The position numbers were made by a program, and so were the translations under genes. This document shows positions 1 to 8,108 of a stretch of DNA of 17,807 nt, one piece after another. The notes beneath the pieces are model-generated. The model saw only the letters and a list, made by a program, of their open reading frames with translations. It was not told the DNA's origin and made no database searches. Numbering within the stretch: the first letter of the stretch is position 1; each line of letters begins with the position of its first letter. The stretch lies in contig JANLVJ010000062.1 of the NCBI GenBank assembly GCA_031363945.1, positions 1-17,807 on the forward strand, in the 5' to 3' direction. Origin of the DNA: JANLVJ01 sp031363945. GTDB taxonomy: Bacteria; Bacteroidota; Bacteroidia; Sphingobacteriales; Sphingobacteriaceae.

Positions 1-25
1 AGAAATTCGTGCAGGTATACTAAAA

Positions 26-2500
26 GTGATTCAACTATTGAAAAATTTCTATTTAGAATTTGTTCATGTCTTTGCCAGGTTTCAATCATCAAGTAATCAA
101 TTGACAGAAAAAAATCTACGCTTATTTTTATTTTTCAAGCCCTTAAAGCAATTCTGGAAAGCTCAAACCAATAACAAATTTTTGCATGGTCTGAGGAAAA
201 TAAGGTCTTACAATCCTTTTAAATACATCACCTTCTGGCCTGCAAGATATCTCGTCTATTTCTTTTTATTGATCACCTTGGTGTTTATCTCGGTAGATTC
301 TAATTTTCTTAACCTCTTTGGGTACTCTCCCACCTTTAAAGATATCAGAAACCCGCAGTTTTCTGTTGGCTCTGAATTATTAACCAATGATGGTAAATTG
401 ATCGGAAAATTTTATAAAGAAAACCGTAATCCTGCAAAATATGAAGAGTTACCAAAAAACCTCATTGATGCATTGGTTTCAACAGAAGATGAACGATTCT
501 ACAAGCACCATGGTATAGACTATTATTCCCTTTTTTCAAGTATCTGGTCAACTGCCAGAGGAGACAAACGTGGAGGGAGTACAATTACACAGCAACTGGC
601 AAAAAATTTATACCATACCAGACGTAAAAATTCAAATGGCCTGATCAATAAGATTCCTGGCATTGGAACCTTGGTTGTTAAAATGAAAGAATGGGTAACT
701 GCTTTAAAGATTGAGAAAATTTATTCCAAACCTCAAATTCTTGCCTTGTATTTAAACACTGTTAGTTTTGGCAACAATACCTATGGCATAAAGGTAGCGG
801 CAAAAAAATATTTTGATAAGAAACCTGCTGATCTTGCAGTTCAGGAATCTGCACTATTGGTGGGTATGTTAAAGGCCACCTCAACTTACAATCCTGAAAA
901 TAATCCTGAAAAGGCATTAACCCGCAGAAATATTGTTTTAGGGCAAATGGTAAAAAACAAGGTTTTATCTGAGGCAGATTTCAGGCGTTCATCCTCTCTG
1001 CCGATTCAACTCGATGTTTCATATGAACTTGATGAAGAAGATAAAGATTCTTATATCAGGTCAGCTGTCAGTACAGTCATTAAAGCCTGGGCAAAAAAGA
1101 AAGGTTACGATATTTATGCTGATGGTTTAAAAATTTACACAACCATCGATTCAAAATTTCAGGAATATGCTGAAGAAGCAGTGAACTCGAAAATGAAGAT
1201 ATTACAGGCGACCTTGAGCAGCCAGTGGCTGGGTCAGAACCCCTGGGTAGATGAAAATGGTGATGAAATTAAAGATTTCGTGAATCAGATGGTACGCAAA
1301 ATGCCACATTATGATCAGCTATCACGGCATTATTCACATCCGGGCGAACTCGATGCCTACCTTCAAACCAAGAAACGCATGAGGGTATTTAGTTGGAAAG
1401 GAGAGAAGGATACTACCTTTTCTACAATCGATTCACTGACATATTATGCCCGGATACTTCAAACAGGCATGATGACGCTTGATCCGTTTTCAGGTTACAT
1501 AAAAGCCTGGGTTGGTGGTATTGACAATGATTACTTTAAATATGATCATGTGGTGCAGGCAAAAAGGCAACCTGGTTCAACTTTTAAACCATTTGTTTAC
1601 CTGGCAGCTCTTGAAAGCGGATATACTCCTTGCGATAAGATCACCGATAAACCAGTGACCATTTCTTATATCGACGTGGTCGACGGACAACATAAAACCT
1701 GGAGCCCAAAAAATTCAGACTGGAAAAATACCGGTTATGATATGTCGCTGAGATGGGCGATGGCCAAATCAGTAAATTCAGTTACTGCCCAGCTTACCGA
1801 AAAAGTAGGACCTGAAAATGTCGTCAAATATGCAAAATTACTCGGGATTCACGGAGATTTAAAGGCAGTACCATCAATCGGCCTCGGTCCCTTTGATGTA
1901 TCATTATTTGATATGGTTGGCGCTTATGGTACGTTCTTGAACCATGGCACGTATACTGAGCCTATGCTGGTTGCCCGTATTGAAGATAATGATGGTAACG
2001 TTATTGAAAATTTCAAACCAAAACGAAAAGAAGTGCTAAGTGAAGAGATTTCCTGGTTGATGCTCTATATGTTCAGGGGTGGGGTCGAAGAACCAGGAGG
2101 TACTTCTCAGTCATTATATTCTTATGATCTATGGAAGAAAGGAAATGAACTGGGTGGCAAAACCGGTACGTCCTCTAACTTTTCAGACTCCTGGTATATC
2201 GGTATTAGTAAAGACCTGGTAACAGGAATATGGATTGGGGCTGAAAACAGGAGTATCCATTTTAAAACATCACAAACCGGAGAAGGCGCAAGAACTGCAC
2301 TACCCATATTTGGTGCCTATATGGAGAAACTATACCATGACCCTAAAAGCGGTGTTACATACGGTAAATTCCCGAAAGCTTTAAACAAGATTAGTCGAAA
2401 GTTTTACTGCCCTACTCCTATTCCAAAAAGAGATACTGTTAAAACAGATTCTACCAAATTACTGGCTTTACCAGATAGTGTTAGTATCCCTGCTATCTGA
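26..2500 (+). CDS. mrcA: Penicillin-binding protein 1A, bifunctional transglycosylase/transpeptidase (5' end open)
   Basis: Class A PBP that polymerises lipid II into glycan strands and cross-links the peptides, anchored in the inner membrane facing the periplasm. One membrane segment lies at about residues 72-90. The GT51 domain follows, with EDERFYKHHG at 154-163 (catalytic Glu154), GGSTITQQ at 183-190 and EKIYSKPQI around 230 (second catalytic Glu230). The transpeptidase domain has SxxK at 518-521 (STFK, nucleophile Ser518), SVN at 582-584 and KTG at 712-714, so both active sites look intact. The GTG at 26 is only the first possible start in view. The frame is open to base 2 and no Met occurs before the membrane segment, so the true start may lie off the contig. 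The roughly 60 residues before the membrane segment are longer than I would expect. The C-terminus is short and ends in TGA. Confidence 0.95.
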   Translation: MIQLLKNFYLEFVHVFARFQSSSNQLTEKNLRLFLFFKPLKQFWKAQTNNKFLHGLRKIRSYNPFKYITFWPARYLVYFFLLITLVFISVDSNFLNLFGYSPTFKDIRNPQFSVGSELLTNDGKLIGKFYKENRNPAKYEELPKNLIDALVSTEDERFYKHHGIDYYSLFSSIWSTARGDKRGGSTITQQLAKNLYHTRRKNSNGLINKIPGIGTLVVKMKEWVTALKIEKIYSKPQILALYLNTVSFGNNTYGIKVAAKKYFDKKPADLAVQESALLVGMLKATSTYNPENNPEKALTRRNIVLGQMVKNKVLSEADFRRSSSLPIQLDVSYELDEEDKDSYIRSAVSTVIKAWAKKKGYDIYADGLKIYTTIDSKFQEYAEEAVNSKMKILQATLSSQWLGQNPWVDENGDEIKDFVNQMVRKMPHYDQLSRHYSHPGELDAYLQTKKRMRVFSWKGEKDTTFSTIDSLTYYARILQTGMMTLDPFSGYIKAWVGGIDNDYFKYDHVVQAKRQPGSTFKPFVYLAALESGYTPCDKITDKPVTISYIDVVDGQHKTWSPKNSDWKNTGYDMSLRWAMAKSVNSVTAQLTEKVGPENVVKYAKLLGIHGDLKAVPSIGLGPFDVSLFDMVGAYGTFLNHGTYTEPMLVARIEDNDGNVIENFKPKRKEVLSEEISWLMLYMFRGGVEEPGGTSQSLYSYDLWKKGNELGGKTGTSSNFSDSWYIGISKDLVTGIWIGAENRSIHFKTSQTGEGARTALPIFGAYMEKLYHDPKSGVTYGKFPKALNKISRKFYCPTPIPKRDTVKTDSTKLLALPDSVSIPAI

Positions 2501-2517
2501 TCAAATCAAATTGATCA
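2498..2517 (+). terminator. Weak hairpin at the end of the PBP1A gene
   Basis: Inverted repeat TGATCAA, 6-nt loop, TTGATCA, overlapping the TGA stop of the PBP1A gene. The stem is 7 bp and AT-rich with no following T-run, so a terminator role is only possible. It could equally be chance in AT-rich DNA. Confidence 0.25.
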
Positions 2518-2577
2518 TATAAACTTCACAATTAATTAAAGGGAAATAGGTTTAATTTGCAGCACATCCAATAAAGC

Positions 2578-4227
2578 ATGCGCAAATTAAGCTCTTTTAA
2601 AATTTTTCTTCATTCCATACTGCTTTTTCCAGCTATGGTATTTGCTCAAAAGTTATTACCCCAGACACCCGATAAACCAAAGCTGATTATCGGGATCGTC
2701 ATTGACCAGATGCGCTATGATTTTCTATACCGCTACGCAGATAAATATAGTAAAGGCGGTTTTAAAAGACTCATGTCACAGGGGTTTAATAATAAAAACG
2801 CTCAATATCCCTACGTTCCAACCTATACAGCGCCCGGACATTCCTGCATTTTTACCGGAAGTATTCCTGCCATAAATGGTATGGTGGGTAATGACTGGTA
2901 TTCACGTACTTCAAAAAAAGATATTTATTGTACCGAAGACACTACCGTAAGTTCTGTCGGTGGCACCGGAAAAGTCGGGCAGATGTCACCAAAAAATTTA
3001 CTTGTCACTACCATAACTGATCAGTTAAGGCTTGCAACTAATTTTCATTCACGTGTGATCGGTATTTCACAAAAAGATCGAGCCTCAATTTTACCTGCCG
3101 GGCATACCGCCAATGCTGCCTACTGGCTTGACTCACAAACAGGAAAGTTTATTAGTAGCACTTATTACCTGCCAGTTTTACCGGGCTGGGTAAATTCATT
3201 CAATAACTTAAAATTACCCGATACTTACCTTTCTCAAGCCTGGTCAACACTGTTGCCAATCTCAACTTATACTGAAAGTACCCGTGATGATGCTTCCTAT
3301 GAAACCTCGTTACCTGGTGAAAAGAGTCCGGTTTTTCCTCATAACCTGGCAGCCATCAGAAAAAAGGATTATGAGCTGATTCGCTCAACTCCTTTTGGTA
3401 ACTCATTAACGAAAGACTTTGCTATTGCATGTCTTAAAAATGAGCAATTGGGTAAAAAAGGGTATACTGATTTTTTGACACTGAGTTTTTCATCTACTGA
3501 TTATATAGGTCATACATTTGGTCCAAATTCCGTTGAAATAGAAGATACCTACCTGAGGCTAGATAAAACAATAGCTGAATTACTAAACTACCTGGATACC
3601 TATCTGGGACAAAAAAATGTGCTTGTTTTTTTAACTGCTGATCATGGAGTGGCAAATGTTCCAGCTTTTAATAATGAGCATAAACTTCCAGGTGGAGTAC
3701 TCGACGGATCTTTATATTCAACTATTAATTCTCTGATTACTGAAAAATTCGGAGTTCCCGGATTAATTGAACATACGGTAAATGATCAGATTTATTTAAA
3801 TCATAGCCTGATTGAATCTAAAAATATCAGTAGAAATACTGTATTTGAAACTATCAGATCATACGTCAGTCATATTGAGGGTCTGCATACTGTGATTGAC
3901 CTTCAAAATCTGTCAACGGCTTCACTTCCTGATGCTGAGCTAAGTTTTTTTAAAAACGGGTATAACGAACTGCGTTCTGGAGATTTTCAGCTTATTACTG
4001 AGCCGGGTTGGTTTTTTGGTCATAATAAAGGGACAACCCATGGTACTTATAGCACCTATGATACCCATGTGCCTTTATTATGGTTTGGCTGGAATATTAA
4101 AAATGGTGCATCTTCTGATCCAGTTTCAATTGCTGACATTGCACCAACAATTGCCAGTATGATTGATATTCTTGAACCCAGTGGAAGCATTGGCAAGGTA
4201 ATACCGATACCCCTGATTAAAAATTAA
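2578..4227 (+). CDS. pafA: PafA-type alkaline phosphatase, exported
   Basis: Secreted phosphomonoesterase of the alkaline phosphatase superfamily, releasing inorganic phosphate in the periplasm or outside the cell. The N-terminus is a signal peptide with likely cleavage after Ala23 (VFA|QK). Every residue known for PafA catalysis can be placed: nucleophile Thr84 in TYTAPGHS, Asn105 in GNDWY, and the Lys166/Arg168 pair in QKDRAS that distinguishes PafA from PhoA. Zinc ligands are Asp43, Asp308, His312, Asp355, His356 and His488. The length (549 aa) fits the family. It lies 77 bp after the PBP1A gene on the same strand and runs convergently into the response regulator gene. No Pho-box was recognised. 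The related nucleotide pyrophosphatases lack the KxR pair, so the PafA call is firm. Confidence 0.9.
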   Translation: MRKLSSFKIFLHSILLFPAMVFAQKLLPQTPDKPKLIIGIVIDQMRYDFLYRYADKYSKGGFKRLMSQGFNNKNAQYPYVPTYTAPGHSCIFTGSIPAINGMVGNDWYSRTSKKDIYCTEDTTVSSVGGTGKVGQMSPKNLLVTTITDQLRLATNFHSRVIGISQKDRASILPAGHTANAAYWLDSQTGKFISSTYYLPVLPGWVNSFNNLKLPDTYLSQAWSTLLPISTYTESTRDDASYETSLPGEKSPVFPHNLAAIRKKDYELIRSTPFGNSLTKDFAIACLKNEQLGKKGYTDFLTLSFSSTDYIGHTFGPNSVEIEDTYLRLDKTIAELLNYLDTYLGQKNVLVFLTADHGVANVPAFNNEHKLPGGVLDGSLYSTINSLITEKFGVPGLIEHTVNDQIYLNHSLIESKNISRNTVFETIRSYVSHIEGLHTVIDLQNLSTASLPDAELSFFKNGYNELRSGDFQLITEPGWFFGHNKGTTHGTYSTYDTHVPLLWFGWNIKNGASSDPVSIADIAPTIASMIDILEPSGSIGKVIPIPLIKN

Positions 4228-4259
4228 TACAGCTTTATACCGATCGGAAAAATGATGGG

Positions 4260-4628
4260 TCAGGCTTTACCTATTACCTTTTCGATCATTATCAGCAGTT
4301 CACGTGGCTGTACAGGCTTGATTAAAAAACCACTGAAACCTGACACAGAAGCTTGCTCCTTTGATCGAAGTTCAGAGTTACCTGTGAGGTAAATAACGGG
4401 AGCAGAACAGATTTTTTTTATTTCAATCATTGTTTGTATTCCATCAGCGCCTTCATCAAGCTGGATATCCATCAGGATCAGATCAGGACAATTACGCCTT
4501 ACTTCCTGAATTGCCTCAAGCCCATTACTCAGTATTTCTGAAACGATATACCCCGCACCTAACAGCGTTTTTCGGGTAACCATTGCAATTATAATATTAT
4601 CTTCTACTACCAATATACTTTTAGCCAC
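4260..4628 (-). CDS. Stand-alone receiver-domain response regulator
   Basis: Single CheY-like receiver domain (122 aa) with no output domain. Acidic residues Glu9/Asp10, phospho-acceptor Asp54 (LILMD), Thr82 and Lys104-Pro105 are all in place, so it should accept phosphate. It starts 12 bp after the stop of the sensor kinase gene and is surely co-transcribed with it, making that kinase the obvious partner. Without a DNA-binding or enzymatic domain it probably passes phosphate on or acts by protein contact. The partner downstream cannot be seen here. It is convergent with the phosphatase gene, 32 bp apart, and ends in TGA. Confidence 0.93.
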   Translation of the reverse strand: MAKSILVVEDNIIIAMVTRKTLLGAGYIVSEILSNGLEAIQEVRRNCPDLILMDIQLDEGADGIQTMIEIKKICSAPVIYLTGNSELRSKEQASVSGFSGFLIKPVQPRELLIMIEKVIGKA

Positions 4629-4640
4629 TGCGTTTGATCA

Positions 4641-6149
4641 TTAAGAATGTATACCCGGATCAATCGATTTGGAAAAAAACTTAATTATTGAACAGCTTCC
4701 CTGCCCTAAAACTGATGACATAGATAAATTTCCTTTGAGTTGTTTTACCAGCGATTCAACTAAGGTAAGCCCTAAAGACCCCTTTTTTTTCATCATGGAA
4801 ATGTCCATGCCTACACCATTATCTTGTACTTCCATTAAATACTCGTGATCGATATTAATAAAGCGGACAATAACCTTTCCCCCATCCTTATTTTTAAAAG
4901 CATGTTTATAGACATTTGATAAGAGTTCATTCAGGATCAGAGCACATGGAACGGCATTTTTTAAATCAAGAAAACCATTTACTACTTCAGTTTCAATACA
5001 AATGGTTTTCTTGGCATCATTATAAGAATATTCAATGGTCTGAATAAGGTCTCGTATATACGTTTCAAAACCTATATAACTAAAATTATCAGACTCATAC
5101 AGTTTCTCATGTATCAGAGCCATCGACTTAATACGGTTCTGGCTCTCGAGAAATAGTGAACGTGAATGGTCATCAATAAAATAATCTTCCTGCAGGTTTA
5201 GTAAACCAGAAACTACGGCCATATTATTTTTAACCCGGTGATGGATTTCAGAAAGCAAAATATCCTTTTCATGTAATGAATGCCTGAGCAATTCTTCTGC
5301 AATTCTTGAATCACTAATATCCATATGGGTACCAATCATTCGGGTTCCAGTACCATTTTCATCACGTGACATAACTTTTCCGCGCCCAAGGATCCATTTA
5401 TAAGAGTCATCAGCGCAAAGGACCCTGTATTCAAGCCGGTATGGTTTTAGTGAAACTCCATTAACATGGTCAAAAAGTGTTTTTAAGACCCGGGGCCTAT
5501 CATCTGGGTGAATCTTATTTTCCCAATCACCATTTCTACTGAAGTCATCTGAAACATAGCCAAGCATTTCAAGATAAGAACTAGAGTAAGTGCACTTATT
5601 TGTCTTTATATCCCAATCCCAAACACCATCTCCATTGCCCTCAAGGGCAAACTTCCATTTATCTTCACTAGATTTCAGTTCATTTTCTGTACGCACCTGC
5701 TCGCTGATATCTATCATGCTACTGATGACATACTTAATTGTCCCATCCGAGTGAAAGACCGGATCATCACTTACAGAAAGCCAGATGATATCGCGTTTAA
5801 GAGGCCTTACAAACCCCATAAGCACATTATGAACAGACTTACGGGTACGTAAAGATTGACATACAGGGAAGTCTTCTGCTCTGATACGCATGCCTTCTCT
5901 ATTAACGACCACCTGTATTAAATCTTCAATATTTTTATTTAATAGGTGAGACTCATCAACATCGAGCATTTTAAGCGCTGTTTCATTGCAAACTAACATT
6001 TCAGTGCCTGGCCCATGAAGCATAATGCCTAAATTTACAACCCTGAGAATAGATTGCAGTCTTTCTGAATTCATACTAAGCTGGTCAATCTTCCGAGTCA
6101 GCTCATCAAACATTTCAATTGGAGTACCAGCTTGTAGAGGTGCAATCAT
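4641..6149 (-). CDS. PAS-PAS sensor histidine kinase, HisKA_2 type
   Basis: Sensor kinase of 502 aa with no signal peptide or membrane segment, so probably cytoplasmic. A short coiled stretch (about 13-35) precedes a PAS domain (about 35-150) and a second PAS/PAC domain (about 161-283, with WDWDIKTN and GTHMDISD). The phosphotransfer helix carries EIHHRVKNN at 301-309; His304, just before Arg, is the likely phospho-acceptor, as in HisKA_2/HWE kinases. The ATPase domain shows the N-box around Asn407-Asn412, DNGVGM at 443-448 and GSLGLTLVESL further on. The signal sensed by the PAS domains is unknown; no haem or flavin motif was recognised. It is the first gene of a two-gene operon with the receiver protein, divergent from the msrB gene across about 160 bp. 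Confidence 0.93.
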   Translation of the reverse strand: MIAPLQAGTPIEMFDELTRKIDQLSMNSERLQSILRVVNLGIMLHGPGTEMLVCNETALKMLDVDESHLLNKNIEDLIQVVVNREGMRIRAEDFPVCQSLRTRKSVHNVLMGFVRPLKRDIIWLSVSDDPVFHSDGTIKYVISSMIDISEQVRTENELKSSEDKWKFALEGNGDGVWDWDIKTNKCTYSSSYLEMLGYVSDDFSRNGDWENKIHPDDRPRVLKTLFDHVNGVSLKPYRLEYRVLCADDSYKWILGRGKVMSRDENGTGTRMIGTHMDISDSRIAEELLRHSLHEKDILLSEIHHRVKNNMAVVSGLLNLQEDYFIDDHSRSLFLESQNRIKSMALIHEKLYESDNFSYIGFETYIRDLIQTIEYSYNDAKKTICIETEVVNGFLDLKNAVPCALILNELLSNVYKHAFKNKDGGKVIVRFINIDHEYLMEVQDNGVGMDISMMKKKGSLGLTLVESLVKQLKGNLSMSSVLGQGSCSIIKFFSKSIDPGIHS

Positions 6150-6311
6150 ACAATCTTAATTTAAACGATTACAACCGAAATATACAAAATATTAAGGTTT
6201 CACTTAATTCATAACAAAGGCGTTACATTCATAAATATTTAAGCACACCACTGAAATATAGTTTTAAAACCAAAACCGAAAAATTATCGTTTATGATTAA
6301 AATATTCAACC

Positions 6312-6818
6312 ATGAAATTTGAAAGAGCTTTTATTGTAGTAATATCTAGTGGTATATTTTTTTTCAGTCAGGCAGAAGCACAACATAAAACCATCAATGA
6401 AAAATATTCTAGCCCGCTGACTGCTAAAATGAAAACGGAATGGAGAAAAAAGCTCAATGCTAACGCCTACCAGATTATGGTAGATAAAGGAACCGAGCAA
6501 CCTTATCAAAATCAATACTGGAACAATCACGATAAGGGAATCTATGTTAGCGCAGCAACGGGTGAACCCCTGTTTAGCTCTGATTCAAAATTTGACAGCC
6601 ATACCGGATGGCCAAGCTTTTCTCAGGCCCTTGATAAAACCAAAATTGAAATTGTCGAGGATAATTCGTTTGGTGAATTAAGGCAAGAAGTGGTAGAAAA
6701 AAAGACGGGCCTGCATCTTGGTCATCTCTTTTTAGATGGACCTGAGCCAACCGGACTTCGGTATTGCATGAATTCTGGTGCTTTGAAATTGGTGAAAGTA
6801 AATAAAAAAGTAAAGTAA
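6312..6818 (+). CDS. msrB: Exported peptide-methionine (R)-S-oxide reductase, single-cysteine form
   Basis: Reduces the R-epimer of methionine sulfoxide in proteins. The N-terminus is a signal peptide with likely cleavage after Ala23 (AEA|QH), so the enzyme works outside the cytoplasm. Family motifs are HTGWPSF (97-103), the Arg-containing stretch DNSFGELRQEV (117-127), HLGH (135-138), DGPEPTGLRYC (142-152) and MNSGAL. Catalytic Cys152 is the only cysteine in the whole protein. The two CxxC zinc sites are absent (the first reads SAATG), and the resolving cysteine common in MsrB is also missing. Regeneration must therefore use an external thiol donor. The gene faces the kinase operon on one side and converges on the next gene with only 5 bp between the two stops. 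Confidence 0.92.
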   Translation: MKFERAFIVVISSGIFFFSQAEAQHKTINEKYSSPLTAKMKTEWRKKLNANAYQIMVDKGTEQPYQNQYWNNHDKGIYVSAATGEPLFSSDSKFDSHTGWPSFSQALDKTKIEIVEDNSFGELRQEVVEKKTGLHLGHLFLDGPEPTGLRYCMNSGALKLVKVNKKVK

Positions 6819-6823
6819 GAATA

Positions 6824-7231
6824 TCAGGCTACAAGTGCTGATTTTGAACCCGAAACTTTGGCCTCTGAAAGACGGGCTGAAAGCTCTGGACGCATATCTT
6901 TCCAATCTAGATTTTCACCTCTGATCAGCCGGTCTTTTTGCATTCGCGTAAAGCGCATGATTTCATTGACCCGGCGTTCAGCCTTTTCGACGGGAACATT
7001 CGCTTCGAGATAAACAAGTTTATCTATAGCAGGTTCACCGCATGAAGGAGCCAGAATGTTTGACTGTACAATCAAATTTAAAAATTGTGACAGATCACTG
7101 CAAACCCCAATTCTAAAATGAGCCCTGTTACAGTCAGTTAAGACATAAACATAAAAAACAGATTTAGGAAAGTCGGGAAATAATGATCCGGTTATTGGTG
7201 TATTATTAAAACTAAATTTTTGAGTTTGCAT
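6824..7231 (-). CDS. Degenerate GIY-YIG-fold protein divergent from an S24 regulator
   Basis: Small protein of 135 aa that resembles GIY-YIG (URI) endonuclease domains: YVYVLT at about 27-32, an IGVCSDL strand at 41-47, KLVYLE with a conserved-type Glu76, a basic helix ending in RMQKDRLI, and LDW near 108-110, as in the common NPEW ending. The Tyr of YIG is Arg40 and the following catalytic Arg is not evident, so nuclease activity is doubtful; a DNA-binding or structural role is equally possible. I chose the ATG at 7231 over a TTG at 7255, because the TTG lies inside the first inverted repeat of the shared control region. It probably responds to the neighbouring regulator. Confidence 0.7.
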   Translation of the reverse strand: MQTQKFSFNNTPITGSLFPDFPKSVFYVYVLTDCNRAHFRIGVCSDLSQFLNLIVQSNILAPSCGEPAIDKLVYLEANVPVEKAERRVNEIMRFTRMQKDRLIRGENLDWKDMRPELSARLSEAKVSGSKSALVA

Positions 7232-7236
7232 AATAA

Positions 7237-7255
7237 TTACTAATTTGCTTAGCAA
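7237..7255. promoter_or_regulatory. Operator O1, imperfect inverted repeat
   Basis: Inverted repeat TTACTAA, 5 bp, TTAGCAA (one mismatch between arms). It ends 5 bp upstream of the ATG of the GIY-YIG-fold gene, and its centre is exactly 21 bp (two helical turns) from O2. It is probably a dimer site for the adjacent XRE/S24 regulator; that assignment rests on position and symmetry only. Confidence 0.6.
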
Positions 7256-7257
7256 TA

Positions 7258-7276
7258 TTACTAATTATTTTAGTAA
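7258..7276. promoter_or_regulatory. Operator O2, perfect inverted repeat
   Basis: Perfect inverted repeat TTACTAA, 5 bp (TTATT), TTAGTAA, midway between the divergent genes. It has the same 7-5-7 layout as O1 and lies on the same face of the helix. It is likely the strongest site for the S24 regulator. Confidence 0.65.
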
Positions 7277-7289
7277 CAACAAATTTTAT

Positions 7290-7308
7290 TTACTAATATT
7301 TTTTGCAT
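7290..7308. promoter_or_regulatory. Candidate third operator, one clear half-site
   Basis: TTACTAA at 7290-7296 repeats the left arm of O1 and O2. The expected right arm (7302-7308) matches only 4 of 7 bases and overlaps the ATG of the regulator gene. Its centre is 32 bp from O2, about three helical turns. A weak autoregulatory site is plausible. Confidence 0.35.
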
Positions 7309-8104
7309 GAGTTTCTTGCCCTCAAACCTGAAGTTTTTAAGAAAGACCAAAAACATAACCCAGCAACAGCTAGCTGATATGCTTGAAATTAAAAGGCCCG
7401 TAATTGGTGCCTATGAAGAAGCTCGGGCTGAACCAAAACTTGATACCCTTCAAAAAATCTCTGCCTGTTTTAATGTGAGCCTCGAGGAACTTATCTACAC
7501 GGCAATAACTCAAAATTCAATTGATAAAAAACAAGAAGATCTCGAAGCCAATGCTAGCAAAAATTCAGTATCAGCCCGGATACTCAGTATTACCGTTGGT
7601 GATGATAATGAAGAAAATATTGAGATCGTTCCTGTGAAGGCAAGTGCTGGTTATATGAACGGACATTCAGATCCACTATTTCTTACTTCTCTAGAAAGAT
7701 TCAGACTTCCAATGTTTAATGGAGGTACTTTTCGAGCTTTTGAATTAAAAGGGGATTCAATGCTGCCCCTGCAATCTGGCAGCTTTATCATTGCAGAATA
7801 TATTGATAACTGGAACCTTCTCAAAAGCGGTGAGACCTATGTTATTCTTAGCAAGAACGATGGCATAGTTTATAAGCGGGTTCAAAACAAATTGAAAGAG
7901 CAAAAGGTCCTTAAACTGATTTCAGATAATCCTGTTTATGATGCCTATACTATAGGTGTTGAAGATATTCTTGAAATATGGAAAGCAAAGGGTTATTTAA
8001 GCATGCAGCTACCCGAACCTGTAAAAGAGGCAACTATGAGCCAGCTGACCGAGATGGTCAACCAGCTTCAACGCTCAGTGAAAGAAATAAAACCCCTGAA
8101 TTAA
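7307..8104 (+). CDS. XRE-S24 LexA/CI-like self-cleaving transcriptional regulator
   Basis: Repressor-type regulator of 265 aa. An XRE helix-turn-helix lies at about 8-62 (LRKTKNITQQQLADML, then PVIGAYEEARAEP). A linker leads to a C-terminal S24 peptidase-like domain (about 105-230). The self-cleavage pair Ala114-Gly115 sits in KASAGYM, nucleophile Ser151 in GDSMLP and the general base Lys190 in VYKR, so RecA-stimulated autocleavage as in LexA/CI is possible. The last 35 residues form a helical tail beyond the S24 core. It is divergent from the GIY-YIG-fold gene, with symmetric sites filling the gap, which suggests autoregulation and control of that neighbour. No recA, imuB or dnaE2 gene lies in the window to confirm an SOS role; a phage-derived or stress regulator is the alternative. 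Confidence 0.92.
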   Translation: MSFLPSNLKFLRKTKNITQQQLADMLEIKRPVIGAYEEARAEPKLDTLQKISACFNVSLEELIYTAITQNSIDKKQEDLEANASKNSVSARILSITVGDDNEENIEIVPVKASAGYMNGHSDPLFLTSLERFRLPMFNGGTFRAFELKGDSMLPLQSGSFIIAEYIDNWNLLKSGETYVILSKNDGIVYKRVQNKLKEQKVLKLISDNPVYDAYTIGVEDILEIWKAKGYLSMQLPEPVKEATMSQLTEMVNQLQRSVKEIKPLN

Positions 8105-8108
8105 GATT

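Noticed and set aside
6261..6270. GTTTTAAAAC palindrome between the kinase and msrB genes
   Set aside because: A single 10-bp AT-rich palindrome without a repeat, partner site or neighbouring regulator is expected by chance in this composition.
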